DNA from: an uncultured Pelagibacteraceae bacterium
GTDB lineage: Bacteria > Pseudomonadota > Alphaproteobacteria > Pelagibacterales > Pelagibacteraceae
Reading direction: 5' to 3'
DNA length: 64,000 nt
NCBI GenBank assembly: GCA_902617975.1
Contig: CACMYV010000002.1
Span: forward strand, 62,001 to 126,000
The notes under the pieces were generated by a model that saw nothing but the letters and a program-made list of their open reading frames with translations, ran no database searches and was not told where the DNA came from. This document shows positions 1 through 7,596 of this stretch, piece after piece; position 1 is the stretch's first letter; the number at the start of each line of letters is the position of its first letter. The position numbers and the translations under genes were made by a program.

Positions 1-57
1 GAAAGCATAATATAAACATTAGAATTGCGTACCTAATATACATTGGAGGCTTTTTCA

Positions 58-441
58 TTATATTGATGATCCCATTGGTATTGGTTGTGAAACCGCTGTT
101 GTTAGCCAGCAATCTAAAAGATTGCCTTCTTTATTATTCTTTTCAACTTTCCATTTAAATTTAAAATATTGTTTGTCCTTATCCAAGACAACAACTTCAT
201 AAGTTGCCATTGTACTTGATTTGTAAATTTCAGTTACTGTATTTTCTTTGTGATCAATCAGCATCGAGTATGAAGCCCCTTTTAACATTCTTTTAAATCT
301 ATCTAATGGACCTGTCATCCTTTGATTATTTGGATGTGCAAATTCCCATGTTTGCTCAATCCCTCTATCTTTATATGGACTGTCATTTTTCATTAATGCC
401 TTTAATTGAATTAAAACAACTTGTTTTGGATCTATATTCAC
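58..441 (-). CDS. DUF4864-like small exported protein (5' end uncertain, probably frameshifted)
   Basis: The 127-residue frame from a GTG codon resembles the DUF4864 family: a short soluble domain opening with a helix that contains a Q-L-K-A-L-type segment, then a mixed strand region. No enzymatic motif is visible and its function is unknown. The GTG start is doubtful. The same frame stays open upstream to about position 558 and encodes a hydrophobic stretch ending in N-S-S-F-A-D, a convincing signal-peptide cleavage site, but it has no ATG, GTG or TTG there. An ATG at 516-518 in the neighbouring frame reads M-K-F-K-I-L-F-F and then hits a stop just after a run of seven T. One more T would fuse it perfectly to the signal peptide. 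The real product is therefore probably an exported protein spanning about 58-518. It is last in the long minus-strand gene train. Confidence 0.6.
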   Translation of the reverse strand: MNIDPKQVVLIQLKALMKNDSPYKDRGIEQTWEFAHPNNQRMTGPLDRFKRMLKGASYSMLIDHKENTVTEIYKSSTMATYEVVVLDKDKQYFKFKWKVEKNNKEGNLLDCWLTTAVSQPIPMGSSI

Positions 442-584
442 ACTTGGTTTTAAAACATCGGCAAATGAAGAATTAAAATAAAAAAATGTAATTAAAAAAA
501 TAAAATTTTGAATTTCATATTTTAAATTTATCTTAAATTTAAAATGAAATAAAAGGTCTTAATATCACACTTAATAATTTGATA

Positions 585-1010
585 TTATATAGTTTTGAAT
601 AATCTATCGTATTCGTTTTTAATACATTTATTAGAGATATAATAAATTTTATTTTGAGAGACTAATTTAGCTGCATTTTCGTTGTGAATTCCTAATTGCA
701 ACCATAATACATTTGCACCAATTTCTATTGTTTGTTTTGCTATTTCCTCAGCCTCCTCACTAGGTCTAAAAACATTAACAATTCCAACATGATCTTTAAT
801 ATCCGTTAGTTTTTTATAAACTGTTTCACCATGTATAATTTTATTATCTGTTACTGGATTAACGGGAAAAACTTTGTAACCTGTATTTCTTAAATATTTC
901 ATTATTATATTGGAAGTTTTTTTTGAGTCTGGGCTTGCTCCGACAATTGCTATCGTCCTATAACTTAAATATAGTTCTTTTATTTTTTCATCTAAGAGTG
1001 TTGTATCCAT
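585..1010 (-). CDS. CoA-binding domain protein (YccU family), copy 2
   Basis: This is a 141-residue single-domain Rossmann-like CoA-binding protein of the YccU/DUF succinyl-CoA-ligase-like family. An N-terminal TIAIVGASPDSKKTS segment (residues about 20-34) is the glycine-rich nucleotide loop, followed by a V-N-P-V turn and the F-R-P-S-E-E-A segment typical of these proteins. It is about the usual family length. It is a tandem paralogue of the gene immediately upstream, with 8 bases between them, and sits at the end of the mtoX-ferredoxin part of the operon. CoA binding is inferred from the family; no reaction is known. The role in this operon is unclear, possibly sensing or carrying an acyl-CoA. 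Confidence 0.85.
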   Translation of the reverse strand: MDTTLLDEKIKELYLSYRTIAIVGASPDSKKTSNIIMKYLRNTGYKVFPVNPVTDNKIIHGETVYKKLTDIKDHVGIVNVFRPSEEAEEIAKQTIEIGANVLWLQLGIHNENAAKLVSQNKIYYISNKCIKNEYDRLFKTI

Positions 1011-1018
1011 AATTTAAT

Positions 1019-1468
1019 TTAAATTTTAAGATCTAGTCGCGGTTTCCAAAATGGTCTGAAGAGTTCAATTTTTGGACATCTATTCATAACTACTTTTAAA
1101 CCTGCATTTTCAGCAATTTTTGCTGCATCATGATTAATTACACCGATTTGTCCCCATAATACTTTTGCTCCAATTGATATTGCCTCTTCAGCAATTCCAT
1201 AAAGATCCTCAGATTTTCTAAATACTTCAACCATATCAACAGGTCTATCGATAGCAGATAAATTTGGATAAACTTTTAAATTTCTAATTTCCTTTATACC
1301 TGGTTTAGGATTTACAGGTATCATGTCATAACCAGTTTCATGCAAAACTCTTAGCACACCATAACTAAATTTAGTTTTATCTGGGCTAGCACCAACCATA
1401 GCAATTGTCTTAACTGAGCTTAAAATATCTTTTAAATATTCAGCGCTATAAGGTTCGTTGTGGTTCAT
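1019..1468 (-). CDS. CoA-binding domain protein (YccU family), copy 1
   Basis: A 149-residue Rossmann-like CoA-binding domain protein. The loop TIAMVGASPDKTKFSYG lies near residues 21-37, then V-N-P-K and the V-F-R-K-S-E-D segment, with a C-terminal N-R-C-P-K-I-E motif that is conserved in the family and also present (as N-K-C-I-K-N-E) in its downstream neighbour. It starts two bases after the ferredoxin stop, so the genes are certainly cotranscribed. The two copies have clearly diverged, which suggests they do not simply duplicate one function. Possibly they form a heteromer; this is inference. No catalytic assignment can be made from sequence. Confidence 0.87.
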   Translation of the reverse strand: MNHNEPYSAEYLKDILSSVKTIAMVGASPDKTKFSYGVLRVLHETGYDMIPVNPKPGIKEIRNLKVYPNLSAIDRPVDMVEVFRKSEDLYGIAEEAISIGAKVLWGQIGVINHDAAKIAENAGLKVVMNRCPKIELFRPFWKPRLDLKI

Positions 1469-1470
1469 GT

Positions 1471-1836
1471 TTATTTTTTTTCTTCCTTTTTACTCGCGAT
1501 ATCTGCTTTTAATTCATGAGGTTCTAAAGGATCTAGGAAAGGATTTCGATACAATTTATCATGACTTTCAACTCCTATCTCAATTGTGCAATCTGTTTTT
1601 GCTTTAGCAACACATAAAATAATATATCCATCATTGATTTGTCTATTGTTTAAAGCAACTTGAGAACGTTGATCTACTTCTCCATTAATTAGTTTAGCTG
1701 CACATGTAATACATCCCCCATACTGACATCCGTATGGAAGATCGACACCTTGATCTCTTAATTCGTTTAATAAAGGTTTTTTTCCACTGACTTCAAATGC
1801 ACTGTTATTTCTGTTTGAGATTGTAATCTTTGTCAT
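1471..1836 (-). CDS. 2Fe-2S ferredoxin (plant/xylene-monooxygenase type)
   Basis: This encodes a 121-residue soluble electron carrier. Cysteines at 37, 42, 45 and 75 give the C-x4-C-x2-C-x29-C spacing of plant-type 2Fe-2S ferredoxins (segment PYGCQYGGCITC, then ILC). The start is chosen at 1836 because its ATG overlaps the TGA of the upstream methanethiol oxidase gene as ATGA, a standard translational coupling. A longer frame from 1857 is possible but would intrude into that gene. There is a charged C-terminal tail of about 30 residues. The coupling makes it a candidate redox partner of the methanethiol oxidase or of the Rieske oxygenase further upstream; no ferredoxin reductase is seen nearby. 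Confidence 0.9.
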   Translation of the reverse strand: MTKITISNRNNSAFEVSGKKPLLNELRDQGVDLPYGCQYGGCITCAAKLINGEVDQRSQVALNNRQINDGYIILCVAKAKTDCTIEIGVESHDKLYRNPFLDPLEPHELKADIASKKEEKK

Positions 1837-3185
1837 AGCCAGATGTCGCTTGTGCAATCTCCACCTGGATATCTACTTTCATGGCACCTACTAGGTCCAT
1901 TTGGTTCTTTACCAAAATCAACAATAAAATCTTTATTAATTTTCATCCCACCATTTTCAACATCACAATCAATCATAATCATTGCTCCACCCTGCTTTCT
2001 TATTTCAGGATAAAATTGATTATCCCATGTAGAAAATAATGATGTTGTTACATACATTCTTTTACCATCTAAGGATAATTGATACATTTGAGGTCCACCA
2101 GCAATTTTGACACCGTTTACTTCTGGAGCCTTTCCTAACAATCCACCCATCCAAACTTGACCAGTTAATTTAGGTTTGTGCGGATCTGAAATATCGTATT
2201 GCCTCATATCTCCATGAAGCCAATTATTTATATAGAGATATTTATCATCCATTGAAACTAATATCGCTGACATAACTCCAGGTACAGGGATTGGCCAATC
2301 AGGATGTGGTTCATTTTCAACATCAATTATTTTTTCCCATTCCCATTTTCCCTCTTTTGATTTCCAAAAATGAATTACATTTGCGCTTAGCGCTGCACCA
2401 CAAAATCCATGACTACTGTCGGGATTATGCATAAATTTTACTTCTAATGGTATTAAACCATCTTCACCTAAATACATTGTTTGAACTGGCTCTTTTTTTT
2501 TAAAATCCCAGACATGAAGTCGTCTACCATATTTCAAATGACCAACTTCCTCTAAATCAAATCCAGGCATAAAAGTATTAGGAGCCGCCCATTCAGAACT
2601 AACCATCACATTATGTCTTGGTTGGTACCAGAAGTCATAACTAAAAGGTATGTCTCCCATTGAATTTTCCCATCTACCTACAATTTCAAAATCTTTATTC
2701 AAATGTAAATATCCTCCTGGTGCTTCTCCTCGAGCGTCTCCAAGAAAAGAAATGATAATTTCAGAACCTAGACAATGAACTGTATGTGGTCCTGATAAAT
2801 TAGTTTTTTTCTTTATTTCAGATCCATCTACTACTTTATGTATTTTTGGAGCTCTAGGATCGGATGCAGTATCAACAACATAAATATTATTTGATCTAAC
2901 ACCTGGAACTAATAAATATTTTCTGCTCATGTTTGAGTCACCATGGCAAGAAGAACATGCATTCCATCCCATGTGATGCAATTCATCACCAATACCTGGC
3001 ATTTCAAGTCTATGAATTACTTTAGAATATGTGGGGCTTTGAGGATCAACATCGACAGTTGCTAAATAGTCTGGTTTTTGTATTCCCGTCCCTGTGTAGA
3101 TAGCTATTGTATATAAAAGCTTTTCTTTTGGCGCTTTTATTGCTTCTACAGGACTAGCATATCCAGGACCACAGCATCCATCCAT
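1833..3185 (-). CDS. mtoX: Selenium-binding protein family methanethiol oxidase (MtoX/SELENBP1)
   Basis: A 450-residue member of the SBP56/SELENBP1 family, of normal length. Family marks are the N-terminal CCGPGYASP (residues 4-12), the LHHMGWNACSSCHGD block (about 69-83) with a CxxC pair and surrounding histidines, and the H-E-S-R-Y-P-G-G-D-C end. Bacterial members oxidise methanethiol to formaldehyde, hydrogen sulfide and hydrogen peroxide and use copper. Methanethiol is the product of DMSP demethylation, which SAR11 cells perform. Some characterised bacterial MtoX proteins are periplasmic, but no signal peptide is visible here. A strong Shine-Dalgarno sequence (AAAGGAGA, 3195-3202) precedes the ATG. 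The downstream ferredoxin overlaps by four bases. Substrate assignment is by family only. Confidence 0.88.
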   Translation of the reverse strand: MDGCCGPGYASPVEAIKAPKEKLLYTIAIYTGTGIQKPDYLATVDVDPQSPTYSKVIHRLEMPGIGDELHHMGWNACSSCHGDSNMSRKYLLVPGVRSNNIYVVDTASDPRAPKIHKVVDGSEIKKKTNLSGPHTVHCLGSEIIISFLGDARGEAPGGYLHLNKDFEIVGRWENSMGDIPFSYDFWYQPRHNVMVSSEWAAPNTFMPGFDLEEVGHLKYGRRLHVWDFKKKEPVQTMYLGEDGLIPLEVKFMHNPDSSHGFCGAALSANVIHFWKSKEGKWEWEKIIDVENEPHPDWPIPVPGVMSAILVSMDDKYLYINNWLHGDMRQYDISDPHKPKLTGQVWMGGLLGKAPEVNGVKIAGGPQMYQLSLDGKRMYVTTSLFSTWDNQFYPEIRKQGGAMIMIDCDVENGGMKINKDFIVDFGKEPNGPSRCHESRYPGGDCTSDIWL

Positions 3186-3194
3186 GATTGATTT

Positions 3195-3202
3195 TCTCCT
3201 TT
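3195..3202 (-). promoter_or_regulatory. Strong ribosome binding site of mtoX
   Basis: AAAGGAGA on the minus strand lies nine bases before the mtoX ATG. It stands out because most genes in this window have weak or no Shine-Dalgarno sequence. The 60-base gap upstream of mtoX also makes this a possible internal transcription start. Confidence 0.6.
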
Positions 3203-3245
3203 GATTACAACTTAAACTTTTTTTTAAGTGACTTCAACTTAATGG

Positions 3246-4019
3246 TTATTTGTTTTTCCAACTTGGATTTCTTTTTTCAATAAAAGCACTAATACCCTCT
3301 TTGGCATCATAAGATGACATATTAAGTGTCATCATCTTACTTGTGTAATCATAAGCTTTACCTAATGGCATTTCTAATTGTTTATAAAAACCTTTTTTAC
3401 CTATTTTGATGGTTAAATTTGATTTTGAAGATATTTTTTTTGCAATATCTAAAACTTTTTTATTCAAAGTTTTTGGACTGTAATGATCATTAATTAATCC
3501 AATTTCCTTTGCATATTTTGCACTAATTGGATCACCGGTAAGTAGCATTTCCATCATTCTTTTTCTACTGATTTTTCGACTGACAGCGACCATTGGAGTA
3601 CTGCAAAATAATCCAATTTTTACTCCAGGTGTAGCAAATTTTGCTGAGTTTGTACTATATGCAAGATCACAACTTGCTGCTAATTGACATCCAGCTGCGT
3701 AAGCTGCTCCATGTACTTTAGCTATCACTGGTTTGTTTCCTTCAACAATTTGCATCATAAGTTTTGAACAAAGTTTAAACAGTTTTAGATGATTAGATCT
3801 ATTTTTTATACCTCTTACCTCTTTTAAATTGTGACCTGCACTAAATCCTTTGCCAGCCCCTTCTAAAATAATAACTCTAGTTTCTTTATCGTTATCTAAT
3901 TTTTTGAATGCTTTTAATAAAGACGAAAGAGTATTGTATGATAAGGAATTATAAGTTTTTGGATCATTAATTAAAACTCTTTTAACACCCGGTGATACTT
4001 TATTTATTTTTACAGTCAC
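3246..4019 (-). CDS. Enoyl-CoA hydratase/isomerase family protein, ECHDC3-like
   Basis: A 257-residue crotonase-fold protein. The oxyanion-hole segments GFSAGHNLKE (about residues 58-67) and AYAAGCQLAASCD are clear, followed by KFATPGVKIGLFCSTP, which closely resembles the ECHDC3 subgroup. The two glutamates that catalyse hydration in classical enoyl-CoA hydratases are replaced: the Glu of the G-G-x-E-L-A motif is Gln, and the Glu of F-x-x-P-E is Gly. Hydratase activity is therefore unlikely, and another acyl-CoA reaction or a hydrolase-like role is possible. It lies between mtoX and the nucleotidyltransferase in the minus-strand operon, one base from the latter. Confidence 0.88.
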   Translation of the reverse strand: MTVKINKVSPGVKRVLINDPKTYNSLSYNTLSSLLKAFKKLDNDKETRVIILEGAGKGFSAGHNLKEVRGIKNRSNHLKLFKLCSKLMMQIVEGNKPVIAKVHGAAYAAGCQLAASCDLAYSTNSAKFATPGVKIGLFCSTPMVAVSRKISRKRMMEMLLTGDPISAKYAKEIGLINDHYSPKTLNKKVLDIAKKISSKSNLTIKIGKKGFYKQLEMPLGKAYDYTSKMMTLNMSSYDAKEGISAFIEKRNPSWKNK

Positions 4020-4394
4020 TTATTTTAATTTACCTTCTTCTCTCATCTTGGCTCTAATTTTAGTTGCTGAAATTTTTTGGATTTCTTCAGACAAAAATAT
4101 TTCTTCAATTTTATATCCAACACCTCTTCCATAACAAATATTTGTAATATTAGGGACAAGCATAATTTTGAACCTGCCCTCAAACTCTGGATTAAGTTTT
4201 TCTTCAATATTTTTCTTAACTGTTTCAAAATCAAATGGATTATCATCAACACCTTGTACATCTCTAATTTGAATACATACTTGTCCTGTTTTTTTTATAA
4301 TTTCCTTAAATAGAGTATAGTGACCATCATGAAACGGTTGCCATCTTCCTAACATTTGAGCAGTTGGTTTTTTATTGTCCCATTGATACGTCAT
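4020..4394 (-). CDS. Small cytidylyltransferase-like nucleotidyltransferase
   Basis: A 124-residue HxGH-superfamily nucleotidyltransferase. The GRWQPFHDGHYTLF segment holds the H-D-G-H nucleotide-binding motif near residue 20 and the C-terminal ISATKIRAKMR matches the ISxTxIR motif of NMN/cytidylyl transferases. It is shorter than most relatives. The start is set at 4394, because this ATG overlaps the TGA of the upstream kinase gene as ATGA; an in-frame start at 4427 would lie inside the kinase. It is coupled to a small P-loop kinase, so the two probably act in sequence on one metabolite, phosphorylating it and then attaching a nucleotide, or the reverse. The substrate is unknown. Confidence 0.8.
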   Translation of the reverse strand: MTYQWDNKKPTAQMLGRWQPFHDGHYTLFKEIIKKTGQVCIQIRDVQGVDDNPFDFETVKKNIEEKLNPEFEGRFKIMLVPNITNICYGRGVGYKIEEIFLSEEIQKISATKIRAKMREEGKLK

Positions 4395-4801
4395 TTTTTT
4401 ATCTCCTTTAAAATCTTTGGTGCCCAAGACTTAGCATCTTGCGATGTAACATGAAAATCATATTTTTCTGGTTTAACAAACATTTTATTAGTGTCATCAA
4501 ACCTACCTTCTTTTATAGTATCTACCCAAACTACATAATCTGCAGGAAATAAACTTCTTGCCTTTGGAGTTGGGCAAATAAAATCCGCAATCACATAATT
4601 TCCTTCATCTTTTAATTTTAATGCAAAGTCAGCCATTCTTTTTGCTTGTCTTGTTCTTCCCTCTTCTGAAAAATCCCAATCGTTTGCAGCTTTTCTTACT
4701 TCATCTGCATTTAATCTTTTTGCATTCAATAAGGGAGCAAGTTCATCAGCTAATGTAGTTTTCCCTGCGCCTGGAAGTCCCATAATTAATATAATTTTCA
4801 T
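4391..4801 (-). CDS. Small P-loop kinase, adenylylsulfate-kinase-like
   Basis: A 136-residue P-loop kinase. Walker A is GLPGAGKTT at residues 8-16, followed by R-L-N-A-D-E-V-R, which resembles the CysC (APS kinase) substrate-binding segment, and V-I-A-D-F-I-C-P-T, which resembles the second conserved block. It is shorter than CysC (about 200 residues) and lacks an obvious C-terminal part. SAR11 cells are known to lack assimilatory sulfate reduction, so a true APS kinase role is doubtful. The ATGA overlap with the downstream nucleotidyltransferase argues for a two-step modification pathway. The kinase class is confident; the substrate is not. Confidence 0.8.
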   Translation of the reverse strand: MKIILIMGLPGAGKTTLADELAPLLNAKRLNADEVRKAANDWDFSEEGRTRQAKRMADFALKLKDEGNYVIADFICPTPKARSLFPADYVVWVDTIKEGRFDDTNKMFVKPEKYDFHVTSQDAKSWAPKILKEIKK

Positions 4802-4816
4802 TTTTAGGTTTTAACT

Positions 4817-5992
4817 TTAAATTAAATTACCAGCAACCCACTTATGAAAATGATGTGTAGGATTGTCCATCTTTGGAGAAAAATTACCACCATTATAAGC
4901 TGGAGAGTTTCTACCTATTTGCATACTTTGAATTATATCTACATCTTCTTTTTGAATATCTTCCCATTGTTTGTGATTTTTTTGTCTTAGGGATTTATAT
5001 TTTGTTGAATTTGCTGCTTCATCTCCTACATAATAAATTTCCATATGTTCTATTGTAAACTCATGATTGATTGGCTCTAACCAATAAGCATAATAATGAT
5101 CTTTGTGAATTCCTAACATTACGTTAGGAAAAAGTGCTACGTACTCAGCTATATTTTCTTTATCTTTCGGCCAGTTAGGGAAACAAGGAAACTTTTCATT
5201 TCCTTCAAATCTTGGATTGTAAACAACTGTTCCTTGTCCAGCGAAACGATTTGGCAGTCCTTGAATATGATAGTGATTCTCTAATTTTGAATAAGAATTT
5301 AAACCTGGATGTACCCAAGGCAAATGATAGCTCTCACAATAATTTTCAATTGCAAATTTCCAATTACATTTTGCATCTAATTTAAAATAACCATAATCAT
5401 TTGCATGATAAATTAATTCTCTATCTTTCAAAGGCCAAAATTTTTCCCATCTTTCACTTAAAGGACTAATGTAATCCTCAAATGAAATTTCATTGTTGTT
5501 AATATTAATCATAATTAGATCTAACCAAATATATGATCTTATCTCTTTTAAATTACTTTTTGATTTATCAAATTCAGGTGTTTGATGAATATTCATGCCT
5601 CCTATGTGAGGTGTAGCAATTAATTTTCCCTCTAAGTCATATGACCATGAATGATATGAGCACCTCATAACATTTCTAATTTTGCCAGCTTCTTTAACTA
5701 ATTTAACTCCTCTATGACTACAAATATTATGAAAAACTTTTATTTCTTTATTTTTTGTTCTAACAATAAGCAAAGGTATTCCAAGTAAATCAATTGGTTT
5801 TACATCCCCTGCATCTGGAATTGAACTTCCCACTCCTATTACTATCCACTTATCTTCAAATAATTTTTTTCTTTCAATTAAAGTATATTCTTTACTGATG
5901 TAACATTCATTTGGTAAACCATGAGCTTCACTAATTGGTTTCGATACAATATCTAACTTTTGTTTATCTATAATATTGTAAATTTCTGACAT
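4817..5992 (-). CDS. Rieske non-heme iron oxygenase, alpha subunit
   Basis: A 391-residue ring-hydroxylating-dioxygenase-type oxygenase. The Rieske 2Fe-2S ligands are C91-x-H93 and C111-x2-H114 (CSHRG and CSYHSW). The mononuclear iron site is ENYCESYHLPWVH with H223 and H228. Relatives include choline monooxygenase, glycine betaine and stachydrine demethylases and true ring hydroxylases. No beta subunit is present, which fits the homotrimeric, betaine- or choline-type branch. Its position three bases after a methyltransferase and two genes after egtD suggests an N-methylated or betaine-like substrate, but this is inference. The 2Fe-2S ferredoxin at 1471-1836 could supply electrons. Confidence 0.88.
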   Translation of the reverse strand: MSEIYNIIDKQKLDIVSKPISEAHGLPNECYISKEYTLIERKKLFEDKWIVIGVGSSIPDAGDVKPIDLLGIPLLIVRTKNKEIKVFHNICSHRGVKLVKEAGKIRNVMRCSYHSWSYDLEGKLIATPHIGGMNIHQTPEFDKSKSNLKEIRSYIWLDLIMININNNEISFEDYISPLSERWEKFWPLKDRELIYHANDYGYFKLDAKCNWKFAIENYCESYHLPWVHPGLNSYSKLENHYHIQGLPNRFAGQGTVVYNPRFEGNEKFPCFPNWPKDKENIAEYVALFPNVMLGIHKDHYYAYWLEPINHEFTIEHMEIYYVGDEAANSTKYKSLRQKNHKQWEDIQKEDVDIIQSMQIGRNSPAYNGGNFSPKMDNPTHHFHKWVAGNLI

Positions 5993-5995
5993 GGC

Positions 5996-6625
5996 TTACT
6001 TTATCACTTGATATAACCCTAACCAAGCATTTACATCTTTACTTGCAATGTAATCTGACTTAAAAAATTTTATTTCTTTCCATTTATTTTGCTGTTTAAG
6101 TTGTTCAATTTTTTTATCAAAACCATATTCTTCATGTATTCCCTCATTTATAGTAAAACAGATAAATCCATCATTCTTTGTAATCCTGATAAATTCCTCC
6201 AAAGCTGGTGGCTTGACATGTCCAAAAGTAAATGTACCAACGCACATAACAGAGTCATATTCGTCATCTTTTTTATTAATGGGTTTATTCAAGTCTACTT
6301 GTTCAAGCTCTTCATAAAGATCATTCGGTACCAATTCTAATAACTTTTTCGAAAGATCTGCCCCATGAAAATTTTTAAAACCATGTTTTTTTAATTCAAC
6401 ACCGACCAATCCAGTACCACAACCAGCATCATAAATTTTTGCATCTTTATTTTTCTGAAATTCTGAAAATACTTTTGTTGTTTCTTTTGGTCCTGTGTAA
6501 TTCCAATCGACCATATCCTTGTCATATTTATTACCATCACCCCACTCATCGTAATATTTCATTACTTGATCGGTGTCTTTTAACTTATAAATAGGAATTT
6601 TATTACCTACGTCTTTTTGCGCCAT
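5996..6625 (-). CDS. SAM-dependent methyltransferase, METTL27-like
   Basis: A 209-residue class I methyltransferase. SAM motif I is DAGCGTG at residues 66-72, and a D-L-S acidic motif II follows. The N-terminal K-Y-Y-D-E-W-G-D-G-N-K-Y-D-K-D segment (about 23-37) resembles the METTL27 (Williams-Beuren region) group, whose substrate is unknown. It sits eight bases downstream of egtD and three bases before the Rieske oxygenase, so it is certainly part of the same transcript. It may further modify hercynine, ergothioneine or a related thiol. Nothing in the sequence fixes the substrate. Confidence 0.83.
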   Translation of the reverse strand: MAQKDVGNKIPIYKLKDTDQVMKYYDEWGDGNKYDKDMVDWNYTGPKETTKVFSEFQKNKDAKIYDAGCGTGLVGVELKKHGFKNFHGADLSKKLLELVPNDLYEELEQVDLNKPINKKDDEYDSVMCVGTFTFGHVKPPALEEFIRITKNDGFICFTINEGIHEEYGFDKKIEQLKQQNKWKEIKFFKSDYIASKDVNAWLGLYQVIK

Positions 6626-6633
6626 GATAAAAC

Positions 6634-7596
6634 TTACTTCACTTTTAATAAAAAAACTCCAAAATAATTTTTTTTATCAGTAAAATATTTTAAGACTTTA
6701 AAGCCAGATTTATTAACTAATTTAACAAAGTTATTTTTTGAATATTTATGAGAATTTTCAGTATGAATGGTTTCATCTTTAGTAAATTTAATATTCTTTT
6801 TATTAATTTTTAACGTGAAATTTTTTTTCGAAATAAGATGCATTTCAATTCTATTTTTTTTTAAATTGTAGAATGCTTTATGTTCAAAATCTTTAGTTTG
6901 AAATTTTGAATTACAAATTTTGTTTACTACATTTAATATATTTTTATTAAATTTTGCTGTAACTCCCGATTTATCGTTGTAAGCATTTTCAAGAGTTTTC
7001 TTATTTTTGATTAAATCAACCCCGATTACTAAATAAGAATTTTTGCCTATAATTTTTGAAAAATTTTTTAATATTTTTTTTGCATTTTTGGGTAAATAAT
7101 TTCCTATTGTCGATCCTGGAAAAAAACTGACTATTTTTTTTTTATTTTTTAAAATTTTATTTAATCTATTGGTCTGACTAAAGTCGGCACATATTGCTGT
7201 TACCTTTAAATCTGAGAATTTTTTTGCAATTATCGATGCATTTTCAAACAAATATTCCTTACTAATATCTATAGGAATATATTCTTTGGGTTCACTTAAT
7301 GAATTTATAAATTTATTAATTTTTTTATTTGAGCCACTACCAAATTCTACAATTGTTGAATTGATTGGTAATTTCTTTCTTATCTCTTTTTGTGAACTAC
7401 CTAGTATTTCTAACTCTTTGTTTGTTGGGTAATATTCTTTAAGGTTTGTAATTTTATTAAATAACTTTGAACCTTTCTCATCATAAAAATATTTAGGTAG
7501 TAAATATTTTTGTTTTTTTTTTAATAATCCTTGTAAGATTAATTTTTTATCATCTTGAATTTGATTGTTTATGTTTATTAATTTTAAATTAGTCAC
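6634..7596 (-). CDS. egtD: L-histidine N-alpha-methyltransferase EgtD
   Basis: A 320-residue member of the EgtD family (DUF2260-type methyltransferase), of standard length. The N-terminal K-Y-F-Y-D-E-K-G-S-K-L-F segment followed by L-K-E-Y-Y-P-T is diagnostic, with a V-E-F-G-S-G-S SAM loop near residue 93 and F-F-P-G-S-T-I-G-N further on. EgtD trimethylates the alpha-amino group of histidine to hercynine using three SAM. The gene overlaps egtB by one base (ATG within the egtB stop region), which confirms the pathway assignment. It is cytosolic. Very high Lys/Asn content reflects the AT-rich genome. Confidence 0.93.
   Translation of the reverse strand: MTNLKLININNQIQDDKKLILQGLLKKKQKYLLPKYFYDEKGSKLFNKITNLKEYYPTNKELEILGSSQKEIRKKLPINSTIVEFGSGSNKKINKFINSLSEPKEYIPIDISKEYLFENASIIAKKFSDLKVTAICADFSQTNRLNKILKNKKKIVSFFPGSTIGNYLPKNAKKILKNFSKIIGKNSYLVIGVDLIKNKKTLENAYNDKSGVTAKFNKNILNVVNKICNSKFQTKDFEHKAFYNLKKNRIEMHLISKKNFTLKINKKNIKFTKDETIHTENSHKYSKNNFVKLVNKSGFKVLKYFTDKKNYFGVFLLKVK

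Noticed and set aside
1837-1857. Longer ferredoxin start
   Set aside because: The seven extra residues lie inside mtoX, while the ATG at 1836 forms the usual ATGA overlap.
3246-4019. Crotonase as DmdD, the methylthioacryloyl-CoA hydratase of DMSP breakdown
   Set aside because: Both catalytic glutamates expected in DmdD are missing, and the sequence fits the ECHDC3 group better, despite the nearby mtoX and DmdA-like genes.
4395-4427. Longer start for the nucleotidyltransferase
   Set aside because: It lies inside the kinase gene; the ATG at 4394 overlaps the kinase stop as ATGA.
4391-4801. Kinase as true APS kinase CysC
   Set aside because: Too short, no other sulfate-assimilation genes nearby, and coupled to a nucleotidyltransferase instead.
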